Assembly: GCF_000714715.1 (NCBI RefSeq)
Contig: NZ_JMFO01000016.1
Location: 1 to 64,000 of the forward strand
Length of the DNA stretch: 64,000 nt
Origin: Candidatus Magnetobacterium casense
Lineage (GTDB): Bacteria; Nitrospirota; Thermodesulfovibrionia; Thermodesulfovibrionales; Magnetobacteriaceae
Direction of reading: 5' to 3'
In this document: piece after piece, positions 52,287 to 60,032 of the stretch
Layout: each line of letters starts with the position of its first letter
Numbering within the stretch: position 1 is the stretch's first letter
Notes under the pieces: model-generated
Databases searched by the model: none
Seen by the model: the letters and a program-made list of their open reading frames with translations, nothing else
Told to the model about the DNA's origin: nothing
Position numbers and translations under genes: made by a program

Positions 52287-52820
52287 TTATGTCTCTTCCC
52301 TCAACATGATATTTTCCTGCAGAACTCCGCGCAGGAGCGCCTTCTTATATTCGTCAACTTCTTTCTTGATAACCGTAATGTCGCTTGCAACCACAACACC
52401 GTGTTTTTCTATATTGGCGAGGCGTTCCTCTATTTTTTGCAACCGAGCCTCAATAGCCGTTAATTTCTCATCCCGCTCTGCATTTTTACACGTAAACAGA
52501 GGGCCGAGCTTTTTAAACCACTGTCCGACATAACTCACGGGTGCAACAACATACTTCACCGAGTCGGCAACCGGAGTGGCTACGTAATTCCACGACCGAA
52601 CAACGGGATCGGCTACATACTTAAACGACTGCACAACCGGGTTGGCAACGTACTTGACCGACCGATCAGCAACATAATCCCACGAAGACCCTGTCAGGTC
52701 CACCCCGCGCCTTAAATAACTGTACGACACCAAGCCACTGTACTCAACCGAGGCCACAGAATAAAGCCATGTCTCATTCAACACGTCCACTCCGGATGAC
52801 ATAATATCCTTAGGGGTCAT
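52287..52820 (-). CDS. 11-residue amphipathic repeat protein, first gene of the magnetosome operon
   Basis: 177 residues from the ATG at 52820 (GGAGG 11 bases upstream); ATG 52868 and GTG 52907 are alternatives in the same frame. Residues ~43-95 consist of at least four 11-residue units: SVKYVANPVVQ, SFKYVADPVVR, SWNYVATPVAD, SVKYVVAPVSY. Such hendecads form amphipathic helices that lie on membranes in other proteins. A coiled coil follows (KLTAIEARLQKIEERLANIE), and a charged C-terminus. No membrane helix. Unknown family; probably a man-type protein linking membrane and MamK filament. Confidence 0.7.
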   Translation of the reverse strand: MTPKDIMSSGVDVLNETWLYSVASVEYSGLVSYSYLRRGVDLTGSSWDYVADRSVKYVANPVVQSFKYVADPVVRSWNYVATPVADSVKYVVAPVSYVGQWFKKLGPLFTCKNAERDEKLTAIEARLQKIEERLANIEKHGVVVASDITVIKKEVDEYKKALLRGVLQENIMLREET

Positions 52821-52921
52821 TGTCCTAAATACCTCCAAAAAATTATCTATCGCTACGTTTCGGCACATCAAATATTTACCTGCCTTGTTATCCTTACAAT
52901 GTATCACAATCTATTCAGGTA

Positions 52922-52950
52922 AGCATAACATGTCGCACACCCAATGTCAA
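52922..52950 (-). promoter_or_regulatory. Main promoter of the magnetosome operon
   Basis: On the minus strand, TTGACA (52950-52945), a 17-base spacer and TATGCT (52927-52922). It lies ~100 bases before the first gene. A perfect palindrome GAAAATTTTC (52953-52962) sits just upstream of the -35. Confidence 0.75.
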
Positions 52951-52979
52951 GAGAAAATTTTCCGGTAAAAAAATTTTTC

Positions 52980-53009
52980 TTGCAAAAAAACTGATCGTTA
53001 AGTTATAAT
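52980..53009 (+). promoter_or_regulatory. Promoter of mad28
   Basis: TTGCAA at 52980-52985, an 18-base spacer, and a perfect TATAAT at 53004-53009. Divergent from the operon promoter, with the two -35 boxes about 30 bases apart. Transcription should start near 53016, at the edge of the 11-bp repeats. Confidence 0.7.
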
Positions 53010-53016
53010 ACGCATA

Positions 53017-53071
53017 TAGTAATGCTTTAGTAATGCTTTAGTAATGCTTTAGTAATGCTTTAGTAATGCTT
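53017..53071 (+). repeat. Five perfect 11-bp direct repeats (TAGTAATGCTT)
   Basis: Copies at 53017, 53028, 53039, 53050 and 53061, contiguous and without mismatch. They lie just downstream of the expected mad28 start site, so in the leader RNA, one helical turn per unit if read as DNA. Each unit also contains ATG-CTT-TAG, a two-codon start-stop frame. Confidence 0.95.
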
Positions 53072-53119
53072 TTTGCATAACATTAAGTTATGACATGTAA
53101 GAATTTTTAGGAGGCTACT

Positions 53120-54364
53120 ATGGCGGACGAGTTAGATAAGTTTCAGGATGAGCTTAAGATGCTAAGAGATCGCATAAAGGATATGGAGCAGCGCAAGCAG
53201 CCCGAGGAGGCGCCTCTGCGGCAGGAGATGCCCCCGGTACAACCACCTTTGCAGCAACAACAGGTGCGGGCAGCGGAGGAGCCGCTAATGACGCCACCTC
53301 AACAGAGGGCACCCGAACCCTCAAGGGTACCAACACCCGAACCCTCAAAACCGGCGTCAACCGAAGCGGAGAGTCCCAGGGGGCCGGTGGGGCTTGACCT
53401 TGGCACCAGCAACATCGTCATGGCGCAGAGCAAGGGAGGTGACCTGCACATAGCAAAACAACTCAACGCCTTCTTCCCCGTCGTACAATCCAAGTTTACC
53501 AAGAAAATACTGACGCAGAACAATGTCCTGTTTGTCGAAAAGAACAAGCTCTACTACGTCATTGGATACTCGGCGGAGAGCTTTGCCAACATGTTCAACG
53601 AAAACACCCGCAGGCCGATGGAAAAGGGCCTCCTCAGTTCAAAGGAAGACGACGGCATAACGATCATCCAGTCGATAATAAGCACGATTGTCAAAAAGCC
53701 AAAGAACTTCGGTGAATACATATGCTTCAGCATCCCCGGTGTACCCGTGGATAACCCGGCGTTTGTGGCCGGCTATGAGTCGATCATAAAGATGTATCTT
53801 GGCAGTCTTGGGTACACGCCGATATCCATAAATGAGGCCCTGGCCATTGTCATGGAGGAGCTTGCCGATGATAATTTTACGGGTATCGGGATAAGCCTGG
53901 GAGGGGGGATGTGCAACGTCTGCCTGTCATACCTGTCCGTGCCGGTCATTACCTTCAGCATACAGAAGGGCGGCGACTACGTGGATGCAATGGTCAGCCG
54001 TGAAATAGGCGAACCGGCAACCAAGATAAAGGTGACCAAAGAGGAATCCCTTGATCTGTCGGTGCTTCCCAAGAACAGGATGGAAACCGCCCTGCACGTC
54101 TACTACATGGACCTCATCAGTACGCTGGTTGAAAACCTCAGGCAAGTGATCTCATCCTCGGAGAACATCCCCAAGATATCGGCCCCCATCCCCATAGTCC
54201 TCAGCGGCGGCACTGCCATGCCCAAGGGGTTTAAGGATAGGTTTGACGAAGGCCTCAGGAGGAGCAACATGCCCATAGATATCTCCGAGGTTCGGATAGC
54301 CAAAGACCCCCTCAACACCACCGCAAAAGGGGCACTAAAGATGGCCATGACCCTGGAGTCATAA
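53120..54364 (+). CDS. mad28: Actin-like protein Mad28
   Basis: 414 residues. The first ~85 are a short coiled coil (DELKMLRDRIKDMEQRK) and a Pro/Gln-rich linker; the actin fold follows: phosphate-1 DLGTSNIV (93-100), phosphate-2 GIGISLGGGMCNV, adenosine motif PIVLSGGTAMPKGF. It is clearly distinct from MamK. Mad28 is the second actin of Nitrospirota and deltaproteobacterial clusters and can form filaments. AGGAGG lies six bases before the ATG. Transcribed away from the main operon. Confidence 0.87.
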   Translation: MADELDKFQDELKMLRDRIKDMEQRKQPEEAPLRQEMPPVQPPLQQQQVRAAEEPLMTPPQQRAPEPSRVPTPEPSKPASTEAESPRGPVGLDLGTSNIVMAQSKGGDLHIAKQLNAFFPVVQSKFTKKILTQNNVLFVEKNKLYYVIGYSAESFANMFNENTRRPMEKGLLSSKEDDGITIIQSIISTIVKKPKNFGEYICFSIPGVPVDNPAFVAGYESIIKMYLGSLGYTPISINEALAIVMEELADDNFTGIGISLGGGMCNVCLSYLSVPVITFSIQKGGDYVDAMVSREIGEPATKIKVTKEESLDLSVLPKNRMETALHVYYMDLISTLVENLRQVISSSENIPKISAPIPIVLSGGTAMPKGFKDRFDEGLRRSNMPIDISEVRIAKDPLNTTAKGALKMAMTLES

Positions 54365-54369
54365 GAAAA

Positions 54370-54548
54370 GAGGAAAGAAAAGAAGGGGGCGGCTCTGCTT
54401 CTTGGCGCTCCAGGGGGTGAGGCACCCCTGCCATAAAAGTCGCACCTGGCCCCCTTCAGACCCCCCGCAAGGGGAGGGGCGAGGCGCAATTTTGTCGCAG
54501 CGGGTCGCACCCGCCCCGGGCACGAAGAAGTCCCCTTGACCCCATTAT
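54370..54548. repeat. GC-rich modular intergenic repeat, copy I (long, inverted)
   Basis: Starts AAAGAAGGGGGCGGCTCTGC right after mad28, contains GGCGCTCCAGGGGGTGAGG, CACCCCTGCCATAAAAGTCG, CCCCCCGCAAGGGGAGGGGC, GCACCCGCCCCGGGCACGAA and ends TTGACCCCATTATA. The 60763-60935 copy is its reverse complement over almost the full length. Confidence 0.8.
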
Positions 54549-54573
54549 ATCTTGTTTACAGTATAGACTCAGC

Positions 54574-54822
54574 TTATTTATAGATATCCTGTCTATGACC
54601 AATGGACTTGATGACAATCTCATTACCTACCAGGGCAAAGATAACCCGCCACTTACCCACGCGATATCTGAAATGCCCTCTCCATTTGCCATGTAAAGGT
54701 TTGACTTTCATGTTGAAAGGATTATTGCGTATTAAGTCCACGTGAGTTACTATTTGCCGCATAACGATGGGGGCAAGTTTGTTAAGTTCACACTCTGCCT
54801 TTTTAGATAATTTTACGATCAT
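54574..54822 (-). CDS. RelE/ParE-type toxin
   Basis: 82 residues: MIVKLSKKAECELNKL, then KVKPLHGKWRGHFRYRVGKW, RVIFALVGNEIVI and a C-terminal GHRQDIY typical of RelE. It probably cleaves mRNA at the ribosome. It overlaps the antitoxin gene by 20 bases, the usual toxin-second order. Confidence 0.88.
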   Translation of the reverse strand: MIVKLSKKAECELNKLAPIVMRQIVTHVDLIRNNPFNMKVKPLHGKWRGHFRYRVGKWRVIFALVGNEIVIKSIGHRQDIYK

Positions 54823-55012
54823 ACAAATCGCTCTTTATCTGATCAAAGGAGATTGTGTCGGTGTCGTCCTGATGAGATTCAAGGTACTCTCTGAGATCAT
54901 CCTTTAATTCAAGACCTTCATCGGGGTCATTAAAATACTCACTGAGCTTGCGTTCTATAATGGATTCCATCAACCCTGTAAACTCCTCAACTGTCATATC
55001 GCTTACCTTCAT
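54803..55012 (-). CDS. Antitoxin partner of RelE-type toxin
   Basis: 69 residues, acidic and helical (EFTGLMESIIERKLSEYF, then ELKDDLREYLESHQDD), ending in a short basic stretch. It has the size and composition of the Phd/RelB-like or unclassified antitoxins that pair with RelE toxins; no clear DNA-binding motif by eye. Ribosome site AAGGAGGACATGTGCT before the ATG. Confidence 0.8.
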   Translation of the reverse strand: MKVSDMTVEEFTGLMESIIERKLSEYFNDPDEGLELKDDLREYLESHQDDTDTISFDQIKSDLYDRKII

Positions 55013-55048
55013 AGCACATGTCCTCCTTGATAGTTTGCTGTGTCTTTA

Positions 55049-55077
55049 TAATAACTGAGATGCAGCTACAACGTCAA
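55049..55077 (-). promoter_or_regulatory. Promoter of the RelE-type toxin-antitoxin pair
   Basis: Minus-strand TTGACG (55077-55072), 17-base spacer, TTATTA (55054-55049), about 37 bases before the antitoxin ATG. Confidence 0.5.
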
Positions 55078-55170
55078 CTGTCCTCCGCAGACCGCAGACA
55101 AAACTGCTTGCAAAAAACTTGAGCATAGAGTTATGATTAATAATAAGCAAGTGGACAATGGTTTTTATAT

Positions 55171-55275
55171 GGGGTCAAGGGGACTGGTCCCCTTGCAGGG
55201 GGTTCTGAAGGGGGGCGGAGCCGCCCCTTTCTTTACTTTCTTTCTTTGTATGGTACGCAATCGAAATGAGCTATA
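55171..55275. repeat. GC-rich modular repeat, copy J, reaching into the next gene
   Basis: Nearly identical to copy A (1728-1826): TATGGGGTCAAGGGGACTGG, CTTGCAGGGGGTTCTGAAGG, GGGGCGGAGCCGCCCC with T-run, then CAATCGAAA and GCTATA. Here the ATG of the metallophosphatase (55266) lies inside the last module, so the repeat supplies the start region. Confidence 0.8.
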
Positions 55276-56387
55276 AGTGGTTGGTGGCGGCAGTGTCATT
55301 GTTGCTTGTGACATGCTCTGCTGCTTCCCCGAACTGTGCGGGGAGCAAAAACGGGGATAACACCGGCTTTGAGGAGTACCTTGCCTCCAGGGCCGGCGGG
55401 ATGACGGATACGTTTCGTTTTGTCGTATACGGCGACACCAGGGGTAATCTGATGCACACCGTCAATGCGGATGTGATATCGAGGATCAACACGTATATTG
55501 TTTCACTTAACCCGGCCCCTCTCTTTGTAATCCACACGGGCGATCTGGCCAGAAGGGGTGGCGCCGATGCCTACGGCTCAGGCAAAAGGGCCATGAAGCA
55601 GCTCAACGATGCCCGCATACCGTATGCAGTGGCGGTAGGAAATCATGAACTCTACGCCTCCTTTCCGGCCTGGTGGAGAACGAACACATCGCCGCAGATG
55701 CAGAGCGAGTATCAGTGCAGTTTTTGCACCTCAAACACGGTCGGACCAATCTGTTTCCCGGAAGAGCCTAAGTTGCCCGGGTATGAGAACCTGGTATTTG
55801 CCTTTGAGTTTGGCAATTCATTCTTTGCGATACTGGATACCTATTATGTGACAAAGGACGTTAAGTACTATGATGACATATCGTCGGAGCAGTTGAAGTG
55901 GTTCAGGGAAAGGGTCTCCGGCAGCAATAAAAAGCACAGGTTTGTCTTCGCTCACAAGCCCGTTTATTCCTCCGGCGTTCACAATGAGCATCCCCCTGCG
56001 ACCACACACATGCTTGAGCTGATGAGCGTATTAAACGACAACCACGTTGACATATATTTTGCCGGACACGAGCACTACTACGTAAGAAGGAAGATCGAAA
56101 CCGCCGATGGTCACAGATGGTCCAACGGCGTGACCCACATAGTCGCAGGCGGTGGCGGAGCGCCCCTGCACAAACCCAATCCGGCATACGGACTCTCTGC
56201 CTGTGCCGCCAAGTACAGCTTTACCGTCATGGACGTCACAGCCAATGAGATATTTGGCACCACCTACGGATTCAGCTCGCTGACGGACGACATCACGCCC
56301 ATTGATAAGTTTTGTCTGTCGGGTGCGGGCAAACCATGTCCGGGGTGGGAGGCGCAGGACAGGATTGTGGACAAATGCGGCACCTGA
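55266..56387 (+). CDS. Exported metallophosphoesterase (putative lipoprotein)
   Basis: 373 residues. The signal peptide MSYKWLVAAVSLLLVTC ends in a lipobox-like LVTC. The calcineurin-like phosphoesterase motifs are VVYGDTRGN, HTGDLARRG, AVGNHELY, FAHKPVYSSG and FAGHEHYYVRR. Several Cys lie in an insertion (YQCSFCTSN, then CFP), perhaps as disulfides in the periplasm. No strong ribosome site; the start falls in a repeat copy. Related in type to acid phosphatases or nucleotidases. Confidence 0.85.
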   Translation: MSYKWLVAAVSLLLVTCSAASPNCAGSKNGDNTGFEEYLASRAGGMTDTFRFVVYGDTRGNLMHTVNADVISRINTYIVSLNPAPLFVIHTGDLARRGGADAYGSGKRAMKQLNDARIPYAVAVGNHELYASFPAWWRTNTSPQMQSEYQCSFCTSNTVGPICFPEEPKLPGYENLVFAFEFGNSFFAILDTYYVTKDVKYYDDISSEQLKWFRERVSGSNKKHRFVFAHKPVYSSGVHNEHPPATTHMLELMSVLNDNHVDIYFAGHEHYYVRRKIETADGHRWSNGVTHIVAGGGGAPLHKPNPAYGLSACAAKYSFTVMDVTANEIFGTTYGFSSLTDDITPIDKFCLSGAGKPCPGWEAQDRIVDKCGT

Positions 56388-56456
56388 AAGGGGGTCAAGG
56401 GGACTTCTTTATATTTTTTGACTATCGCCATGTAGATATGTTATAACAAAACGACT

Positions 56457-57533
56457 ATGACAAAGGAGGAGACATGGATGGCCTTGTCGGAGATGGGTGT
56501 TGTAAATGGCCCTATGTCGCTACAGCGATGGGACCTCAGCGGGGCAAAGCTGATCGGACGAAACCTCCAGAAGGCATATCTGAGAGACGTTAATCTGCAC
56601 AAGGCAGACCTCCGTGGCGCCGACTTATACAAGGCAGACATACGAGGGGCAGACCTCAGTGATGCACTCATGTCGCGGGCCAACGCCAACAGGGCTGACC
56701 TCTACGGGACAAACCTCAACAGGACTGACCTCAAGATCGCATCCTTAATCGAGGCCGACCTCTCTGCGGCTATTGTCACCGAAGCGGAGCTGGTCTCTGC
56801 GATCCTGACCGGGGCATACCTCTCCGGGGCAAACCTCTCCGGGGCAAACCTCTCAAACGCCACCTTGTACAACGCATCGCTGAGGTCTTGCATCCTCAGG
56901 GACTGTGCCCTGATAAACACCAACCTGATATCGGCAGACCTTACGGGGGCAGATTTTACCGGCGCCCTGTTGTACAACATCTCCACGGCAGGATGGAATC
57001 TCAAGGATGCCTGTGCAGACTACATCTACCGCAGCAGTGAGCTGTACAATTCAGCGGAGAGGGACAGGCACAAGATATCATTTGTCCCTGGCCAGTTTGA
57101 ACGGATGTATGGCAGCTATGCCGCAATTGATGTAACGATAGAGTCGCCGTTGCTCTTTGATGACCTGTTTGGTTTTGAGGCCATTGTGCGACACATCGGC
57201 AAAAATCACCCGAGGTTGGGGTTGACTATCTCCGGCATCAACATAAGCGGACAACAAGCCTCCATACGCCTCAACGTCTCCAGAGACGACCTGTTAAACA
57301 TGGCTGCGACTCAGCTTGCCTCTGCCCTGCAAGTAGCCATCAGGGGCACTGACCCCTCAGAGCAGCTAATCTCCGTCCTGGAATCTGAATATTCCATGTA
57401 CAAGATAACCCCCCTCAGCGGGAACTTCAAGATGCACCTCAGGCGCGTGTCAATGAACCTGATAAAGCAAGACGGTTCGGTACATTCTGCCTGCAGCGAA
57501 ATAGCAGGCTCTTGCATGGAGACATACAAATAA
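56457..57533 (+). CDS. Pentapeptide-repeat protein with unknown C-terminal domain
   Basis: 358 residues. About residues 20-180 are A(D/N)LxG pentapeptide repeats (ADLRGADLYKADIRGADL, LSGANLSGANLSNATL), forming a right-handed beta-helix. The C-terminal ~170 residues (TIESPLLFDDLFGFEAI, LNVSRDDLLNMAATQL) form a separate mixed domain that I do not recognise. ATG 56457, with AAAGGAG seven bases downstream and none upstream, so the true start could be the ATG at 56475. Confidence 0.8.
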   Translation: MTKEETWMALSEMGVVNGPMSLQRWDLSGAKLIGRNLQKAYLRDVNLHKADLRGADLYKADIRGADLSDALMSRANANRADLYGTNLNRTDLKIASLIEADLSAAIVTEAELVSAILTGAYLSGANLSGANLSNATLYNASLRSCILRDCALINTNLISADLTGADFTGALLYNISTAGWNLKDACADYIYRSSELYNSAERDRHKISFVPGQFERMYGSYAAIDVTIESPLLFDDLFGFEAIVRHIGKNHPRLGLTISGINISGQQASIRLNVSRDDLLNMAATQLASALQVAIRGTDPSEQLISVLESEYSMYKITPLSGNFKMHLRRVSMNLIKQDGSVHSACSEIAGSCMETYK

Positions 57534-57651
57534 GCCTATAGCATTTCGGGTGCTGTGCTGTTGACACTTGTCTTTTTATGCCATCAACTGATTTATATAG
57601 TCATAGCTTCATTTTAGAGCTAAAAGTACAAAGCGATAAGAGGTGAATAAA

Positions 57652-57879
57652 ATGGTTATTTCAACAGAGATCGATATTGATAAGGAAGTGTTTGACCTCC
57701 TGAGCACCTACGCTAAAGAATGGCAGGTTAGTGAAAACTGGATTATACAAAAAGCCCTTACAGAGTATTTATTCGATAAGTACGATGAGGACCTAAGCGA
57801 CATGCGGATTGCCTCTCTTTCCGAGGCCGATAGTATTGCTCATGAAGATGTTTTAAAAGAATATGGCCTATCGAGTTAG
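57652..57879 (+). CDS. Ribbon-helix-helix-like antitoxin
   Basis: About 75 residues from the ATG at 57652 (GAGGTG six bases upstream; a GTG at 57643 overlaps that site). VISTEIDIDKEVFDLLSTYA followed by SENWIIQKALTEYLFDKY fits a ribbon-helix-helix repressor, and an acidic C-terminus follows for toxin binding. Stop 11 bases before the first toxin codon. Confidence 0.82.
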   Translation: MVISTEIDIDKEVFDLLSTYAKEWQVSENWIIQKALTEYLFDKYDEDLSDMRIASLSEADSIAHEDVLKEYGLSS

Positions 57880-57890
57880 ATGGGAGGTAA

Positions 57891-58115
57891 GTAGCATATA
57901 AAAAACTGATAGAAATTGATATTAAACATGCCGTTAAGATGCTTGACGCTCTAAACAAGCTTGGTGAAAATCCATACGGTGAGGGAAAGGCGTTGGACGG
58001 AAAACTCAAGGGAAAGTACAGGTTAAAGGTGGGTGATTACAGGGTCATCTATACGATAAAAGAATCTACGGTTTGGATTATTTCCGTAGGACACAGGAGA
58101 GATATTTATAGGTAG
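57891..58115 (+). CDS. RelE/ParE-type toxin without a canonical start codon
   Basis: 74 codons that encode a complete toxin fold: KLIEIDIKHAVKMLDALNKL, KALDGKLKGKYRLKVGDYRV, IYTIKES and the terminal VGHRRDIYR. GGGAGGT lies just upstream, but the codon at the expected start position is GTA (57891), and an in-frame stop precedes it. The first ATG (57924 region, KMLDAL) would cut off the first helix. Possibly an inactivated toxin, or use of a rare start codon. Confidence 0.7.
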   Translation, partial: VAYKKLIEIDIKHAVKMLDALNKLGENPYGEGKALDGKLKGKYRLKVGDYRVIYTIKESTVWIISVGHRRDIYR

Positions 58116-58161
58116 CCCTTACGATATATCTCATTTTATTGTTTTTATGGTATAATTAACC

Positions 58162-58656
58162 ATGAAGGCTTTTGTGGTATTTTTTAGTTTGGTGCTTTGT
58201 ACGGCAAACACCGTTGACTCTGCCGATTCGTTATTCACGCAGGCGGACAGGGATCGGATGATTCGCCTGGAAGTCAGGCTTGAGGAGGGTTTAAAGGCCA
58301 CAAACCAAAGGATAGATGCCACAAACCAGAGGATCGACGACGCTCTCAAGGCCGTCAACCAGAGGTTCGACAGCGTCAACGAGAGGTTCGATAGCGTCAA
58401 CCAGAGGTTCGATAGCGTCAACCAGAGGATCGACGATCTCAGAGGATTGATATACGTAATGATCAGCGTAACAGTTAGCGGTATGCTGTTTATTGTCGGT
58501 TTCGCCCTATGGGACAGACGGACAATCCTTGCGCCTTTGGCTAAAACCACTAAGGAACTTGAGGCTCATACCGAGAAACTGACACTCGCAATTAAAGCAA
58601 AAGCCGAAAAAGACCCGGAACTAAAAGAAGCATTAAAACACGCGGGGTTGCTCTAA
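58162..58656 (+). CDS. Exported or membrane coiled-coil protein with NQRFDSV repeats
   Basis: 164 residues. Signal-like N-terminus (MKAFVVFFSLVLCTANTVDS), then a coiled coil of 7-residue units (NQRIDAT, NQRFDSV, NERFDSV, NQRFDSV), one membrane helix (GLIYVMISVTVSGMLFIVGF) and a cytoplasmic Lys/Glu-rich tail. Proteins of this kind are common in Nitrospirota; function unknown. Confidence 0.75.
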   Translation: MKAFVVFFSLVLCTANTVDSADSLFTQADRDRMIRLEVRLEEGLKATNQRIDATNQRIDDALKAVNQRFDSVNERFDSVNQRFDSVNQRIDDLRGLIYVMISVTVSGMLFIVGFALWDRRTILAPLAKTTKELEAHTEKLTLAIKAKAEKDPELKEALKHAGLL

Positions 58657-58754
58657 TCGCTCCTGACCTTGTTTGCATTGTCCAATTTTTGCCATTGTAA
58701 CGAAAAACCCCGCAACAAGGACATCTCTGCCGCACACCGGCGTGCAACTTTGCT

Positions 58755-59783
58755 TCAGAGGAGTCTCTTGCTGATCAGTTCGTCCTTGAAGTAGGCATAG
58801 TAAATTGGTGCGGCTATTACCCCTGAGATGCCAAAGGCTGACTCCATTATGATCATTGCCAGTAACATCTCCCACGCCTTGGACTTTATCTGAGTGCCTA
58901 TGATCTTGGCATTTAAAAAGTACTCCAGCTTATGTATTACCACCAGAAAGACCAACGAAGAGATGGCTACATTAAACGAATGATTTAAACTCACAAGGAT
59001 GATCACCGTATTGGAGATCAGATTGCCCGCCACAGGCAACAGCCCGGCAAAAAAAGTAACCGCTATCAACGTCTTGATCAGGTTCAGATGAACGCCAAAC
59101 AGCGGCAATACCACGGTCAGATACAGTGTCGCAAAGACCGTATTAATGGCCGATATACGCACCTGGGCAAACACTATACGGTGAAAGGATTGACCTAATC
59201 GCACGATACTGCCAAGCATAGCCTGCCCCAAAGGGCCATAATGACGCGTTTCGATGGCCTCATCCAGGGCTATCAGCGCACCCATGACCATTCCAATGAG
59301 GATATGGGCAGTGGTTCGCAGGGCCTCCTGACCGGCCAATTGCAGATCGCTTGCATGGTCACGCAACCATGTGGCAATCGCCCCCTTAAGTTCCGCCGTA
59401 TCGGACGGCAAAAGATGCACAATCCACACCGGCAACGAGTTCAGGGAATCCTCGACAATGTCGGCCATCTTCTGGAGTAACACCGGTAAGTTACCTATGC
59501 TGCCACGAAAAAAACTGACCGTTCCTACCGTCATCAGACACACCACGAGTACGATTATAGAGGCAAGCAACGTAACGATTATTATCTTTGAGCCATGACC
59601 GCTGATCCCCCTGACCCTGATCTTACTTGAAAGTGTGTGGATAAGCTCAAACACCAGAAGGCCGCTCAACAACGCTGACAGCAAGTTTAATCTCACGATC
59701 AACAAAAGCGACACCGTTGCAATCCCCCATGCAATAAAATCATAGGTCGAGATTACAGGTCTGTCGGCTAATTTGTACATCAC
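58755..59783 (-). CDS. AI-2E family transporter (PerM-like)
   Basis: 342 residues with ~8 membrane helices. The AI-2E/PerM pattern is seen in the N-terminal hydrophobic pair, a long extracytoplasmic loop (SLNSLPVWIVHLLPSDTAEL), and the conserved C-terminal half with LFGVHLNLIKTLIAVTFFAG, LLPVAGNLISNTVIIL and EYFLNAKIIGTQI. Family members are linked to export of AI-2 or to ion transport, often without proof. Stands alone. Confidence 0.9.
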   Translation of the reverse strand: MMYKLADRPVISTYDFIAWGIATVSLLLIVRLNLLSALLSGLLVFELIHTLSSKIRVRGISGHGSKIIIVTLLASIIVLVVCLMTVGTVSFFRGSIGNLPVLLQKMADIVEDSLNSLPVWIVHLLPSDTAELKGAIATWLRDHASDLQLAGQEALRTTAHILIGMVMGALIALDEAIETRHYGPLGQAMLGSIVRLGQSFHRIVFAQVRISAINTVFATLYLTVVLPLFGVHLNLIKTLIAVTFFAGLLPVAGNLISNTVIILVSLNHSFNVAISSLVFLVVIHKLEYFLNAKIIGTQIKSKAWEMLLAMIIMESAFGISGVIAAPIYYAYFKDELISKRLL

Positions 59784-59849
59784 AGTGGTGATTTTAACAT
59801 AAGTGGCACATATTTAAAAAGCAGAAGAATGCATAAGTCAGGGCAATCG

Positions 59850-60032
59850 CATTTGACCGTACCGGTAATAATTGGCAATTCCATAAGGACGCTAAAGCTG
59901 TCAAACGCGCTATTTGACCGTGAGCTGCTCGTCATACCGATCCTGTTTCCATCTGTCAGCGAAAATGCCACCAAGTTGCGGTTCTTCATCATGGTCAACC
60001 ACACCGAGGAACAAATTTGCCAAAGCAGTTAG
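59850..60032 (+). pseudogene. C-terminal remnant of an alpha-oxoamine synthase (BioF/Kbl-type) gene
   Basis: In the frame through 60032 the translation VPVIIGNSIRTLKLSNALFD, then LLVIPILFPSVSENATKLRF and FIMVNHTEEQI, matches the last ~60 residues of the aminotransferase-fold acyltransferases BioF and Kbl (PVIIGD...LMATHTEEQID pattern). No upstream part of the gene is present: the fragment directly follows the repeat module GTCAGGGCAATCGCATTTGA (59837-59856). Confidence 0.7.

Noticed and set aside
53017-53071. Plasmid-type replication origin iterons
   Set aside because: The repeats are only 11 bp and lie in a divergent promoter region without a rep gene or DnaA boxes, so a regulatory role is more plausible.
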